DNA of 64,000 nucleotides from JBEKYD01 sp049509915 (lineage in GTDB: Bacteria; Acidobacteriota; Terriglobia; Bryobacterales; Bryobacteraceae). How positions within the stretch are numbered: position 1 is the first letter of the stretch; each line of letters begins with the position of its first letter. The stretch lies in the NCBI GenBank assembly GCA_049509915.1, contig JBEKZL010000001.1, positions 1 to 64,000 on the forward strand, in the 5' to 3' direction. Below are positions 43,133-52,517 of this stretch, piece after piece. Position numbers and translations under genes: made by a program. Under the pieces are notes generated by a model, which did no database searches, had not been told where the DNA came from, and was given only the letters and a program-made list of their open reading frames with translations.

Positions 43133-43691
43133 CCTGGACCCAAAGAAGAACTTCGGGGCTTCCGGCTTCGATTGACCGCGTTTACCGAAGGGCGGCGACC
43201 TTGTTGATGCCGCGGTCCCCCAAACTGCAATTGCGAGTTCGCGCGGTCAGGGGATGCCACCGAAAACAGCGGAGAGGATGTTGAGCCTTCGCGCTGGGGT
43301 ACGCGAGTAGTTCAGCGGCCGATTGGCGAAATACAATGGCTCGTTTTCCGTTCGCGAGTGTCGGTCTTGTGAGGAAGATTACGCGGCACGTGACGGCAGT
43401 CAGTGTCGGGGCGTTGATTGGAAAGTTGGATCGCGTCGATCCGCCGAGTCGGCCCGCGAACAGTAGCGCGCGGCGGCCTCCACTCCGTCTTTCGTTTCTA
43501 TGCCTTCGCTGTGGTCCGCGACATGCGTGTGTACCAATCGGCGATGGCCGAACAGAGCCTAGCGTGCCTAGTCTGAGCCGGATACCAACACGGAGGAGAG
43601 AACGAACATGAAAATACTGATGGCGAAGACCGAGGGAGCTTCCCGGTAGAGTTGGTTTCCCGTGACGACGGGTCAAAAAAGGAGATAGAAG
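43133..43691. other. Intergenic region with a truncated leader ORF
   Basis: 560 bases without a complete gene. At 43608-43649 a GGAGGAGAG ribosome site precedes MKILMAKTEGASR and a stop, probably the start of a lost gene. The dispersed repeat at 43415-43461 is also here. A second ribosome site (AGGAGATAG) ends the region and serves the P460 gene. Confidence 0.4.
43415..43461 (+). repeat. Dispersed intergenic repeat, copy 2
   Basis: Contains GGATCGCGTCGATCC and GAGTCGGCCCGCGAACA, matching 10744-10791. Noncoding, upstream of the cytochrome P460 gene. Confidence 0.5.
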
Positions 43692-44233
43692 ATGGGAAAG
43701 CTACTACCGATCGGCGTCCTGTCGGTTGCTGTTCTGGCGGGTGTTGTCCTGGCAGCCCAAGACAAGTACACCGTAAAGGTCCCGGGGGGGCTCGCGCTCT
43801 CTGAATTTAGAGGATACGAAGGATGGCAGACCATTTCCGTCAGCCGACACGAAAAGGTGGTCGCTGTGATCCTGGGAAATCCCGCGATGATCAGTGCGTC
43901 CAAGCGGGTATTCCCGGCAACGGAAAGCCTTTCCCGGACGGAGCCAAGATTGCCAAAGTCCATTGGACGCCGAAGCCGAACGAGTTCTTTCCGGACGCGA
44001 CAGTGCCGGACAAGCTTGTGAACGTGGACTTCATGGTGAAAGACAGCAAGAAATTCGCGGAAAGCGGCGGATGGGGGTATGCCGTGTTCGATTATGACAA
44101 CGCCTCGGACACGTTCAAGCCGGGCACCTCCGCCGACACGCCCCCACAGGGGAACGACGCGAAATGCGGGTTGGCCTGCCATATGCGAGCTAAGGCGAGA
44201 GATTACGTTTTCACCCATTACGCGAAGAGATGA
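43692..44233 (+). pseudogene. Cytochrome P460-family protein, frameshifted
   Basis: ATG 43692 follows AGGAGATAG. A signal peptide (LSVAVLAGVVLAAQ) is followed by KYTVKVPGGLALSEFRGYEG and WQTISVSRHEKVVAVILGNP. A one-base slip near 43905 moves the homology to another frame: IPGNGKPFPDGAKIAKVHWT, VNVDFMVKDSKKFAESGGWG, then AKCGLACHMRAKARDYVFTH. The haem motif is CGLACH (CX3CH). P460 haem proteins oxidise hydroxylamine or related compounds. The protein is complete if the slip is an error. Confidence 0.75.
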
Positions 44234-45027
44234 AGAAGGAGTCGACGAAAACAATGCAGACGATACGCAAGACGATGATCGTGACCGGTGCGGCCAAAGA
44301 AATTGGTGCCGGCGTTACGAGCGCGTTTATCGAGCGTGGCTATAACGTAGTCGCCAACTCGCTCAACATCACAGCATCCACCTTCTCTGCGACGGAAAGG
44401 CTAGCTGTCGTATCAGGTGACATCGGCGCCCCTCCGACCGCGCGCGAGATCGCTGCGACGGCTTTAGATACCCTTGGCTCGATAGATGGTGTCGTCAACA
44501 ATGCCGGGATCTTCTTTACGAAGCCATTCACAGAGTACACGACCGAGGATTTCGCAAAGTTGTCTGGAGTGAACCTTCAGGGCTATATCAATATCACGCA
44601 GCTTGCCGTCAGGCAAATGATGGTGCAGAACAGCGGCGGTAGCGTCACTTGTGTGACCGCCGCCATGGTGGATCATCCCATTGCGGGGGTTCACTCTTCG
44701 CTCCCCATGGTTACCAAGGGCGGACTCGGGGCGATCGCGCGGAGCCTTGCCATGGAGTACGCGAAGCACGGCATACGCTTCAATGCCGTCGCTCCGGGGG
44801 CCGTGAATACGCCTATGCACCCCGACGATTCCAAAGACTTTTTGAAAAGCCTTTCTCCGATGGGCGAGATATCTGATGTTGCCGACATTGTCGACGCGGT
44901 CGTCTATCTGACGGAAGCTCGCCATGTCATGGAGAGGTGTTGCATGTCGACGCCGGCTCTCACAATGGCAAATGGTAAACGGCTCGAAGGACAATCGGCG
45001 CAGAAAAGGAAGCACGATGACGCTTAA
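44230..45027 (+). CDS. Short-chain dehydrogenase/reductase with frameshifted C-terminus
   Basis: ATGA overlap with the P460 gene. Rossmann motif IVTGAAKEIGAGV, then DGVVNNAGIFFTKPF. The usual Tyr-x-x-x-Lys is not cleanly seen: the active-site region reads SSLPMVTKGGLGAIARSLAM with Met in place of Tyr. After LTEARHV the frame departs; shifting by one base gives GEVLHVDAGSHNGKW and a stop at 44978, the natural SDR end. So one base is missing near 44930 and the catalytic Tyr appears substituted. Confidence 0.75.
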   Translation: MKKESTKTMQTIRKTMIVTGAAKEIGAGVTSAFIERGYNVVANSLNITASTFSATERLAVVSGDIGAPPTAREIAATALDTLGSIDGVVNNAGIFFTKPFTEYTTEDFAKLSGVNLQGYINITQLAVRQMMVQNSGGSVTCVTAAMVDHPIAGVHSSLPMVTKGGLGAIARSLAMEYAKHGIRFNAVAPGAVNTPMHPDDSKDFLKSLSPMGEISDVADIVDAVVYLTEARHVMERCCMSTPALTMANGKRLEGQSAQKRKHDDA

Positions 45028-45175
45028 TCTACTTTTCCTGACCGGAATGGATGCTGAATTGCACGTTTTTGCTGCGCGGCATTTCGCCCTTGATACTGTT
45101 GCCGACGAGATTGTCGTATTGGTTCAAAGGTTTGCAGGCGACAGCGCCGCTGCTGTCGTGGGACGGGTGGCATGA
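45017..45175 (+). CDS. Short hypothetical ORF
   Basis: 52 residues from ATG 45017 with an AAAAGGAAGC ribosome site, and its TGA overlaps the ATG of the nucleotidyltransferase. MDAELHVFAARHFALDTVAD and the following helix look protein-like but match nothing I know. It may be a leader or a gene remnant. Confidence 0.35.
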   Translation: MTLNLLFLTGMDAELHVFAARHFALDTVADEIVVLVQRFAGDSAAAVVGRVA

Positions 45176-46143
45176 GGAACTTGGCAAGGATTTCGGTACC
45201 CACGACGCGCAATTCTCGGCATTTATGGGCCGTGCTGCTGGCGGGCGGCGATGGGATTCGGTTGCGAGACCTCACCGTGAGGATCGTGGGAGACCATCGC
45301 CCTAAGCAGTTCTGTCCGATCGTCGGTCCGGAGAGCCTCTTGAGTCAGACGCGCGCTCGTCTTGATCCACTGTTCGCAAGTGATCGGCAGGTATTCCTGG
45401 TCTGTTGCACTCATGAAAGCTACTACAGCAAGGAACTTGCGGACGCTAAACACTCACTCGTCATTGCACAGCCGATGAACCGGGGCACCGCGGTCGGAAT
45501 CATCGTCGCGATCGTTCGGGTCATGCGGGCTGATCCTGACGCTGTCGTCGGATTATTTCCCTGCGATCACTACTACCCCAATGACGAGTTGTTCAGGTCA
45601 ACGGTCACATCGGCGACAGCGGCCGCGGAGCAGTTCCCCCAGTCGCTCGTCATCGTAGGCGCCGAGGCCGAGTACGCGGAAACTGAGTACGGGTGGATCG
45701 AGCCGGGGCTGGCAGTGTCGCATTCAGAAGCCGGGCCGCTGCATAAAGTAAATCGATTCTGGGAAAAGCCAGCGTTGCCTCAGGCGCGAGCTTTATTACA
45801 AAGCGGTTGTCTCTGGAATACCTTCGTTACCATAGGCAGGGCGGCTACGCTCCTCGAGTTGATTGGTTCCGTGGTTCCCGATGTTGTTCTCTCAGTGACG
45901 CGCGCACTGGCCGATAACGATCTCGCGACGTCCTACGGTCGATTACCGAGCGTCGACTTTTCGCGCGATATCCTGGCCCATCAAGCGAAAGGGCTCCTGG
46001 TGCTGCGCGATTCCGGGTCCGGATGGGCGGACCTTGGTAGCCCCGATCGCGTCCTTGGCCTTCTTGCCAAGCACGTCAATCAGCCGGCCTGGGCTCGTCA
46101 AACAAACAGGTCTTCGCCGCGCGCGTTGCGAGAAACCGTGTGA
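45172..46143 (+). CDS. Sugar-1-phosphate nucleotidyltransferase (mannose-1-phosphate guanylyltransferase-like)
   Basis: 323 residues. The nucleotide-binding signature LLAGGDGIRLRDLT then RPKQFCPI corresponds to GGxGTRLxPLT...PKQ with Thr replaced by Ile. Later VVGLFPCDHYY and YGWIEPGL, then KVNRFWEKP and LWNTFV, fit the mannose-1-phosphate guanylyltransferase branch. It would make GDP-mannose or a related sugar nucleotide for surface polysaccharide. No glycosyltransferase is adjacent. Confidence 0.85.
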   Translation: MRNLARISVPTTRNSRHLWAVLLAGGDGIRLRDLTVRIVGDHRPKQFCPIVGPESLLSQTRARLDPLFASDRQVFLVCCTHESYYSKELADAKHSLVIAQPMNRGTAVGIIVAIVRVMRADPDAVVGLFPCDHYYPNDELFRSTVTSATAAAEQFPQSLVIVGAEAEYAETEYGWIEPGLAVSHSEAGPLHKVNRFWEKPALPQARALLQSGCLWNTFVTIGRAATLLELIGSVVPDVVLSVTRALADNDLATSYGRLPSVDFSRDILAHQAKGLLVLRDSGSGWADLGSPDRVLGLLAKHVNQPAWARQTNRSSPRALRETV

Positions 46144-46199
46144 TGGCAGTGGAAATCCACGTCCGGGGCCTAATATTTGCAATCAGTGGAGGAAGAGAA

Positions 46200-47450
46200 A
46201 TGAGAGTTCCATTGTTCTTGGCAGCGGAGGCGATGTTCCTGATCGCGACCGCATGCGGACGAGCCGACCGGGTCGCAGCCGCGCCTAAGCCGCTCGAGGT
46301 TTTGGTGGCCGACGTACAACAAAAAGACGTCCCGCTGTACCGCGAATGGATCGGCACCGTCGACGGCTCTGTCAACGCGGAAATCAAGGCCCAGGTTACG
46401 GGGTACCTCGTGAAGCAGGAGTATACCGAGGGCTCGTTCGTTCGCCAGGGCCAGTTGCTTTTCCAGATCGATCCTCGGCCGTTTCAGGCCGACTTAGATC
46501 AGGCCGAGGGCCGGCTTGCGCAATCGCAGGGCCAGTTGGCGCAGGCGCGCGCTCAGCTCGCGCAAGCTGAGGCGGAAGTCGCCGTCGCGGAAGCAAACCA
46601 GCATCGCGTCCAACTGGATGTTAATCGCTACACGCCGCTCGTCGCGCAGCACGCGATCACCCAACAGGATCTCGACAATGCCACTCAAAACGACATGGCC
46701 GCGAAGGCGCAACTGCAGGCGGCCAAAGCGCAGGTGGAAACAGACAAGGCGCAGATCACGGAGGCGATGGCCGCTGTCGAGGCAGCCACCGCCACAGTCG
46801 AGACGGCGCGCATCAATCTCGGATTCACACGGCTCACCGCGCCCATAGACGGGATCCCCGGTATCGCGCTACTCCAGGTGGGAGCACTGGTGAGCCCTGC
46901 CAGCGGCGCCCTCACTACCGTCTCGACGCTGGATCCGATCAAAGTTTATTTCACCATCAGCGAACAGGAGTACCTGGAGCGTAAGCGGGAATACCCGACT
47001 CCGGAGAAGTTCCTCGAAGCCCGCGCCCGCGTGCAACTCGAACTCATTCTGGCCGACGGGACTACGTTTCCGGAGAAAGGCAAAGTGGACTTCGCGAACC
47101 GCCAGGTCGACGTCAGGACGGGCGCGATGCGCGTTGCCGGGCTGTTCCCGAATCCTGGCAATATTCTGCGTCCCGGCGAGTACGGCAGGGTACGCGCCGC
47201 TGTTGACATTGACCGTGGGGCGCTGCTGGTACCTCAGCAAGCAGTGTTCGATCTGCAGGGCACGCGGGAGTTGGCGGTTGTCGGCGGCGATAACAGAGTG
47301 AGCATTCGGGCGGTGACGCTCGGCGACACTGTCGGACAAGACTGGATCGTTAGTGAGGGCGTCAAACCCGGCGAGCGCGTGGTTGCCGAGGGGGTTCAGA
47401 AGGTCCGGGCCGGGATGCTGGTCGATCCGAAGCCGTTTCACGAGAGGTAG
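46200..47450 (+). CDS. RND efflux periplasmic adaptor (MFP)
   Basis: 416 residues from ATG 46200 with a strong GGAGGAAGAG ribosome site. Lipobox IATACG. Barrel-sandwich half-motifs AEIKAQVTGYLVKQEYTEGS and LGFTRLTAPIDGIPG flank a long helical hairpin rich in Gln and Ala. It bridges the inner-membrane pump and outer-membrane channel. First gene of a complete tripartite operon, followed six bases later by the pump. Confidence 0.95.
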   Translation: MRVPLFLAAEAMFLIATACGRADRVAAAPKPLEVLVADVQQKDVPLYREWIGTVDGSVNAEIKAQVTGYLVKQEYTEGSFVRQGQLLFQIDPRPFQADLDQAEGRLAQSQGQLAQARAQLAQAEAEVAVAEANQHRVQLDVNRYTPLVAQHAITQQDLDNATQNDMAAKAQLQAAKAQVETDKAQITEAMAAVEAATATVETARINLGFTRLTAPIDGIPGIALLQVGALVSPASGALTTVSTLDPIKVYFTISEQEYLERKREYPTPEKFLEARARVQLELILADGTTFPEKGKVDFANRQVDVRTGAMRVAGLFPNPGNILRPGEYGRVRAAVDIDRGALLVPQQAVFDLQGTRELAVVGGDNRVSIRAVTLGDTVGQDWIVSEGVKPGERVVAEGVQKVRAGMLVDPKPFHER

Positions 47451-47455
47451 CCGCT

Positions 47456-50400
47456 ATGTCGAAATTCTTTATCAATCGTCCGATCGTGGCGATCGTCATC
47501 GCGATCTTCACTGTGATTGTTGGCGCTGTTGTGGTTGCCCAACTTCCCGTTGCGCAATTCCCGCAGATCGCGCCGCCTGAGGTGCAGGTGACGGGCACTT
47601 ACGTCGGTGCGGACGCCCAGACCATCGAGCAATCCGTCGCTACGCCGATCGAGCAGCAGATGAGCGGCGTCGACAACATGAATTACATGTACTCGCTGAA
47701 CGCGACGGCGAATAGCCAGATGAGGATGATCGTCGATTTCGACGTCGCCACCGATCCGAACACGGATCTGATCCTGGCGCAAAGCCGCGAGACGCAAGCT
47801 GCATCGCAGCTCCCCGCCGAAGTAAACAACTACGGCGTCACCGTGCAGAAATCGGTGATCGCGCCGCTAATGCTGGTGTCGCTCTACTCGCCTAGGGGAA
47901 CGCGGGATGCGCGCTTCCTTGCCAATTACGCGTACATCAATCTTTACGACCAGCTTCTGCGCGTGAGAGGCATCGGCACAATCCAGATCTTCGGCGCGGG
48001 CCAATACGCGATGCGGCTCTGGGTAAAACCGGATCAACTGGCGAAGCTCCAGATCACGGTTCCGGAAATCATCAACGCGATCCAAACCCAGAACACCGTG
48101 AATCCCGCCGGGCAAGTCGGCAGCGAGCCGGCACCTCCCGGCCAGCCGTTCACTTACGCGGTACGCGCACAGGGGCGCCTGGTTTCGCCCGAAGAATTCG
48201 AGCAGATCGTAGTTCGGGAAAGTCCGGAGACCGGAATTGTGCGTGTCGGCGATGTCGCGCGGGTTGAGCTGGGATCGCAGGACTACAGTGTCTCCGGCCA
48301 CCTGAACGGGCAACCGAGCGCCGTGATCAGCCTTTACCAGTTGCCCGGTTCGAACGCCGTCGATGCCGCCGAAGGCGTCAGAAAATTCATGGCGGAAGCG
48401 AAGGAGCGCTTTCCCGATGACATCGATTTTACGGTGCCCGTCGACACCACCGAAGCCGTTCACGAAGGCATGAAAGAGATCGTCGAGACGCTGCTGATCG
48501 CGATCGCTCTCGTCGCGGCCGTGGTTTATCTGTTCCTGCAAGGCTGGCGCGCGACTCTGATTCCGCTGCTGGCTGTCCCAGTGGCACTGATAGGGACTTT
48601 CATATTCTTTCCGGTTTTCGGATTCAGCATCAACACGCTGTCTCTATTCGGCCTGGTACTTGCGATCGGACTCGTGGTTGACGACGCCATCGTCGTGGTG
48701 GAAGCTGTACAGCGCCACATCGACGGCGGGTTATCTCCGAAGGAAGCAGCCCGGAAGGCGATGGAGGAAATCTCCGGGCCGGTCGTTGGAATTGCGCTGG
48801 TCCTTTCCGCCGTCTTCATTCCCACCGCGTTCATCCCTGGCATCACCGGACGTCTTTACCAGCAATTTGCCATAACCATCGCGATCTCGGTGGTCCTCTC
48901 AGCCTTCAACGCGCTGTCACTTAGCCCGGCGCTCGCCGCGCTGCTTCTCAAGCCTGAATCGAAGGGCACGAAAGGATTGCTCGGAAAGTTCTTCGACTGG
49001 TTCAACCACGCGTTCGAGCGGGCCAACAACGGTTATGTGCGACTCTCAGGGGCGATTCTCCGCAAGAGCGTGGTCGCTTTAGTCGTACTGATCGGATTTG
49101 GCACTGCGGGCTTCTGGATTGCGGGCAAGCTACCCACCAGCTTTGTGCCTGACGAAGACCAGGGCTATTTCTATCTGAATATCCAGCTTCCCAATGCAGC
49201 ATCGCTCCAGCGGACCGAGGAAGTACTCGCCAAGATTCAGAAGATAGCTTCGGCGACTCCCGGAGTGCGAGACGTCACCGCCGTTAGCGGGTTCAGCCTG
49301 CTCTCCTTCGTGCGCGCAAGCTACAGCGGCTTCGTTTGGATCAGCATGAAGGAATGGGGCGACCGTAAAACGCGCGCCGAGCAGTTCCAGACGATCAAGG
49401 CGCATCTGAACGCAGAACTCAGCAGGCTTCCGGATGCGGTCGCGTTCGGATTCTCTCCGCCGGCCATCCCCGGTGTAGGGACTTCAGGTGGCGTTACCTT
49501 TATTCTCGAGGATCGTTCGGGCGCCGATCCGGCGTTTCTTGCCGGCAATCTCAACCAGTTCATGATGGCCGCGCGCAAAAGACCGGAAATCGGAAGCCTG
49601 ACCACCACGTTTCTGCCCAGTGTGCCGCAGGAATTCGTCACCGTCGACCGCGACAAGGTGATCAAACAGGGTGTCGCGATCAACGACGTATATCGCACTA
49701 TCCAGACGTTTATGGGCGGGTTTTTCGTCAACTACTTCAACCGGTTCGGGCGCCAATGGCAGGTGTATGTCGAAGCCGAAGGGGCGTACCGCACCAAAGC
49801 CGAAAATGTCGGCCAGTTCTATGTGCGGAACTCCGCGGGTGAGATGGTTCCCCTGTCCGCGCTTACTAAATTCGAATCGCGCAATGGCCCTGAATTCACG
49901 ATGCGATTCAACGAATATCGATCAGCGCAAATAAACGCCAGCGCGGCGCCGGGATACAGCTCAAATCAGGCGATGGCGGCACTGGAGAAGACCTTTGCCC
50001 AAACGATGCCGGCTCAGATGGGCTTCGATTATTCCGGCATGTCGTTCCAGGAGAAGAAAGCGCAGGAAGGCGTCTCACCGTCGGTGATATTCGGATTCTC
50101 ACTCCTGTTCGTGTTCCTGATTCTCGCCGCACTGTACGAAAGCTGGTCGCTTCCGTTCGGTGTTCTTCTCAGCACGCCCATCGCGGTATTTGGCGCGTTT
50201 GGAGTCCTCTGGCTGCGCCGCGTGATCCTCGGGCACTTCCTGCCCGCTTACATGGTGCAGATCGAAAACGACGTGTATTCGCAGATCGGCCTCGTCATGT
50301 TGATCGGGCTGGCGGCGAAAAATGCGATCCTGATCATTGAGTTCGCCAAGGACGAGTTCGAAAAGGGGAAGCCGCTCGCCGATGCCGCGCTGGAGGGTGC

Positions 50401-50662
50401 GCGTTTGCGCCTCCGTCCAATTCTGATGACCTCCCTCGCGTTCATCCTAGGATGCGTTCCTCTATGGACAGCGAGTGGAGCCGGTGCGGTTGCCCGCCAG
50501 ATCATGGGCACTACCGTGATCGGCGGCATGGCGGCGGCCAGCGCAATCGGCATCTTTTTTGTCCCGGCAGCCTTCTATCTGGTCGAAAAACTTTCCGGAG
50601 CAGCGTCGCGCCCGCTGGTTCCTGGGCTCCCGCAAGAGCCGCTGCCCGGAGCCGGCGATTGA
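47456..50662 (+). CDS. RND multidrug efflux pump, HAE1 family
   Basis: 1068 residues with 12 membrane helices and two large periplasmic loops, the full length of AcrB/MexB-type pumps. The proton-relay motif GLVVDDAIVVVEAVQRH is in helix 4, and the repeated motif LIGLAAKNAILIIEFAKDEF is in helix 10-11. It expels hydrophobic compounds by proton antiport. It is intact, in contrast to many neighbours. Confidence 0.96.
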   Translation: MSKFFINRPIVAIVIAIFTVIVGAVVVAQLPVAQFPQIAPPEVQVTGTYVGADAQTIEQSVATPIEQQMSGVDNMNYMYSLNATANSQMRMIVDFDVATDPNTDLILAQSRETQAASQLPAEVNNYGVTVQKSVIAPLMLVSLYSPRGTRDARFLANYAYINLYDQLLRVRGIGTIQIFGAGQYAMRLWVKPDQLAKLQITVPEIINAIQTQNTVNPAGQVGSEPAPPGQPFTYAVRAQGRLVSPEEFEQIVVRESPETGIVRVGDVARVELGSQDYSVSGHLNGQPSAVISLYQLPGSNAVDAAEGVRKFMAEAKERFPDDIDFTVPVDTTEAVHEGMKEIVETLLIAIALVAAVVYLFLQGWRATLIPLLAVPVALIGTFIFFPVFGFSINTLSLFGLVLAIGLVVDDAIVVVEAVQRHIDGGLSPKEAARKAMEEISGPVVGIALVLSAVFIPTAFIPGITGRLYQQFAITIAISVVLSAFNALSLSPALAALLLKPESKGTKGLLGKFFDWFNHAFERANNGYVRLSGAILRKSVVALVVLIGFGTAGFWIAGKLPTSFVPDEDQGYFYLNIQLPNAASLQRTEEVLAKIQKIASATPGVRDVTAVSGFSLLSFVRASYSGFVWISMKEWGDRKTRAEQFQTIKAHLNAELSRLPDAVAFGFSPPAIPGVGTSGGVTFILEDRSGADPAFLAGNLNQFMMAARKRPEIGSLTTTFLPSVPQEFVTVDRDKVIKQGVAINDVYRTIQTFMGGFFVNYFNRFGRQWQVYVEAEGAYRTKAENVGQFYVRNSAGEMVPLSALTKFESRNGPEFTMRFNEYRSAQINASAAPGYSSNQAMAALEKTFAQTMPAQMGFDYSGMSFQEKKAQEGVSPSVIFGFSLLFVFLILAALYESWSLPFGVLLSTPIAVFGAFGVLWLRRVILGHFLPAYMVQIENDVYSQIGLVMLIGLAAKNAILIIEFAKDEFEKGKPLADAALEGARLRLRPILMTSLAFILGCVPLWTASGAGAVARQIMGTTVIGGMAAASAIGIFFVPAAFYLVEKLSGAASRPLVPGLPQEPLPGAGD

Positions 50663-50679
50663 AGTACAGGAGACTAAGC

Positions 50680-52089
50680 ATGCGTCACATTTTGGTTATC
50701 GGGATTGTCTGCATTTCGACCGCGTGTACCGTAGGTCCGAACTACCGGCGACCCTCCCTTGCTACACCGCAAAGCTTCCGCGTCCCCGATCCTCTGCCAC
50801 CGGGACAAGCTGAGTCCTTCGCCGACCTGAAATGGTTCGAAGTATTCAAGGACGAACAGCTGCAGTCGCTGATCCGCCAGGCACTCCAGCGAAATTACGA
50901 CCTGCGCGACGCTGTCGCCCGCGTCGAGGAAGCTCGTGCCAGCCTCGGAATCACACGTTCCGACCAGTTTCCGAGCTTTGCCGTCGGGGCGGCCGCGGAG
51001 ATCAATCGCGTGTCGCGCGATGGGGCCACGCCGATTCCCCCGGAGCTCCTGTCATCGCAAAATCGGAATTTCGGTACCGCCGCGCTGCAGTTGCTGTCTT
51101 TTGAAGTCGACATCTGGGGCAAACTGCGCCGCGCCACTGAGGCCGCTCGCGCCAATCTCCTGAGTGCTGATGAAAATCGCAAAGCCGTGGTCACAACTCT
51201 AGTCAGCGACGTGGCTACCGCTTATCTCACACTGCGCGAACTGGACTACGAGCTCGAGATCTCCACGCGGACGCTGCAAACCCGCGAAGAGTCCCTCGAA
51301 CTCACCCAATCCCGCGAAGCGCACGGCGTCTCGACGGAGCTTGATCTGCGCCAGGCGGAAGAACTTGTGGATACCGCCGCGGAAACGATCCCGCAGACCG
51401 AGCGGCAAATCGAGCAAACCGAGAATCAAATCAGCCTTCTGCTCGGGCAAAGCCCGAATGCCGTGGTGCGCGGCAGATCGCTTACCGAACTGCAGATTCC
51501 CCCGGAAGTCCCGCCGGGCTTGCCTTCCGCACTGCTCGAGCGCCGGCCCGATATCCGGGCCGCCGAGCAGGACCTAATTGCCGCAAACGCAAAGATTGGC
51601 GTCGCGCGGGCAGCCTACTTCCCGACCCTAAGTCTCAGCGGCGCTCTGGGCGGCGCGAGCACGCAACTGTCGAGCCTGTTTGCCGGTCCGGCGAGCCTCT
51701 GGAATCTGACGCCGCAGATCATCCAGCCGATATTCACCGCGGGGCGGCTTAAATCTACCGTCAAGCTTGCCAAGGCCGAGCATGAGCGCATGCTGATTCA
51801 GTACGAGAAGACGATTCAGACCGCGTTCACCGAAACCTCCGACGCGTTGATCGCTCATCAGCGCTTCCGCGAAAGCCGCGAGAAGCAGGAGGCACTCGAG
51901 AAGGCTTTGGAAGACCGTCTCCGGCTGGCGTACCTGCGCTACAACGGCGGTGTCGACACCCAACTCAACGCGCTCGATGCCGATCGCGATCTGTTTCAGG
52001 GCCAGCTCGATCTCGCGCGCCTGCGTCTTGAAGAGATCCTGAGCGTCGTTCAGCTTTATAAAGCTCTGGGCGGTGGATGGCAGTCGTGA
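50680..52089 (+). CDS. Outer-membrane efflux lipoprotein, NodT/TolC family
   Basis: 469 residues from ATG 50680 (ACAGGAG ribosome site). Lipobox CISTAC, then VGPNYRRPSLATP, the standard start of NodT-family factors. Two OEP repeats: LRDAVARVEEARASLGITRS and RRPDIRAAEQDLIAANAKIG. It forms the outer-membrane channel for the pump encoded upstream. Confidence 0.95.
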   Translation: MRHILVIGIVCISTACTVGPNYRRPSLATPQSFRVPDPLPPGQAESFADLKWFEVFKDEQLQSLIRQALQRNYDLRDAVARVEEARASLGITRSDQFPSFAVGAAAEINRVSRDGATPIPPELLSSQNRNFGTAALQLLSFEVDIWGKLRRATEAARANLLSADENRKAVVTTLVSDVATAYLTLRELDYELEISTRTLQTREESLELTQSREAHGVSTELDLRQAEELVDTAAETIPQTERQIEQTENQISLLLGQSPNAVVRGRSLTELQIPPEVPPGLPSALLERRPDIRAAEQDLIAANAKIGVARAAYFPTLSLSGALGGASTQLSSLFAGPASLWNLTPQIIQPIFTAGRLKSTVKLAKAEHERMLIQYEKTIQTAFTETSDALIAHQRFRESREKQEALEKALEDRLRLAYLRYNGGVDTQLNALDADRDLFQGQLDLARLRLEEILSVVQLYKALGGGWQS

Positions 52090-52305
52090 AGTGGGTGCGC
52101 ATAACCGGTCCGGTGGAGCGCTCCGGAGTGTGGGAGAGTAACAGGCGCCTGTACCGGCGCCAGCGGCACCTCGAGAGCGTGATCGCTCCCGACGGTGCGG
52201 ACTCGCGTGATTGCTTCAAGGCATGGCACCGGACACTGACGCAAGAGACCTGCGCAGCGCGCCGGCGATCGTGGCGTGCGCTGGATCCAATGCCGCTAGC
52301 TGGCG

Positions 52306-52476
52306 GATGGTGGCGACGCCGAAACCGTTTTGGCGCAATTTACGAGAGCCGGCATCGATATCCCGGCGCTTGCGGCTCGCCTTCAAGATGAAGGTGCCAA
52401 GGCCTTCGTGAAGTCATGGGACGAACTGATGGCCGTAATCGAAACAAAGAGCGACTTCCTCAAGAAGGCCAGTTGA
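52306..52476 (+). pseudogene. tal: Transaldolase C-terminal remnant
   Basis: About 56 codons read DAETVLAQFTRAGIDIPALA, then LQDEGAKAFVKSWDELMAVI and a stop at 52476. This is the end of bacterial transaldolase. The rest of the gene is absent: the 220 bases between the efflux operon and this point show no transaldolase homology. It lies just before pgi, its usual neighbour in pentose-phosphate operons. Confidence 0.75.
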
Positions 52477-52517
52477 ACGGAAGTACGGATTCACAAAACG
52501 AAGGAGATGGGAACCAT

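Noticed and set aside
46520..46850. Long arginine-rich plus-strand ORF inside the efflux adaptor
   Set aside because: It is an out-of-frame shadow of the adaptor's Gln/Ala-rich hairpin.
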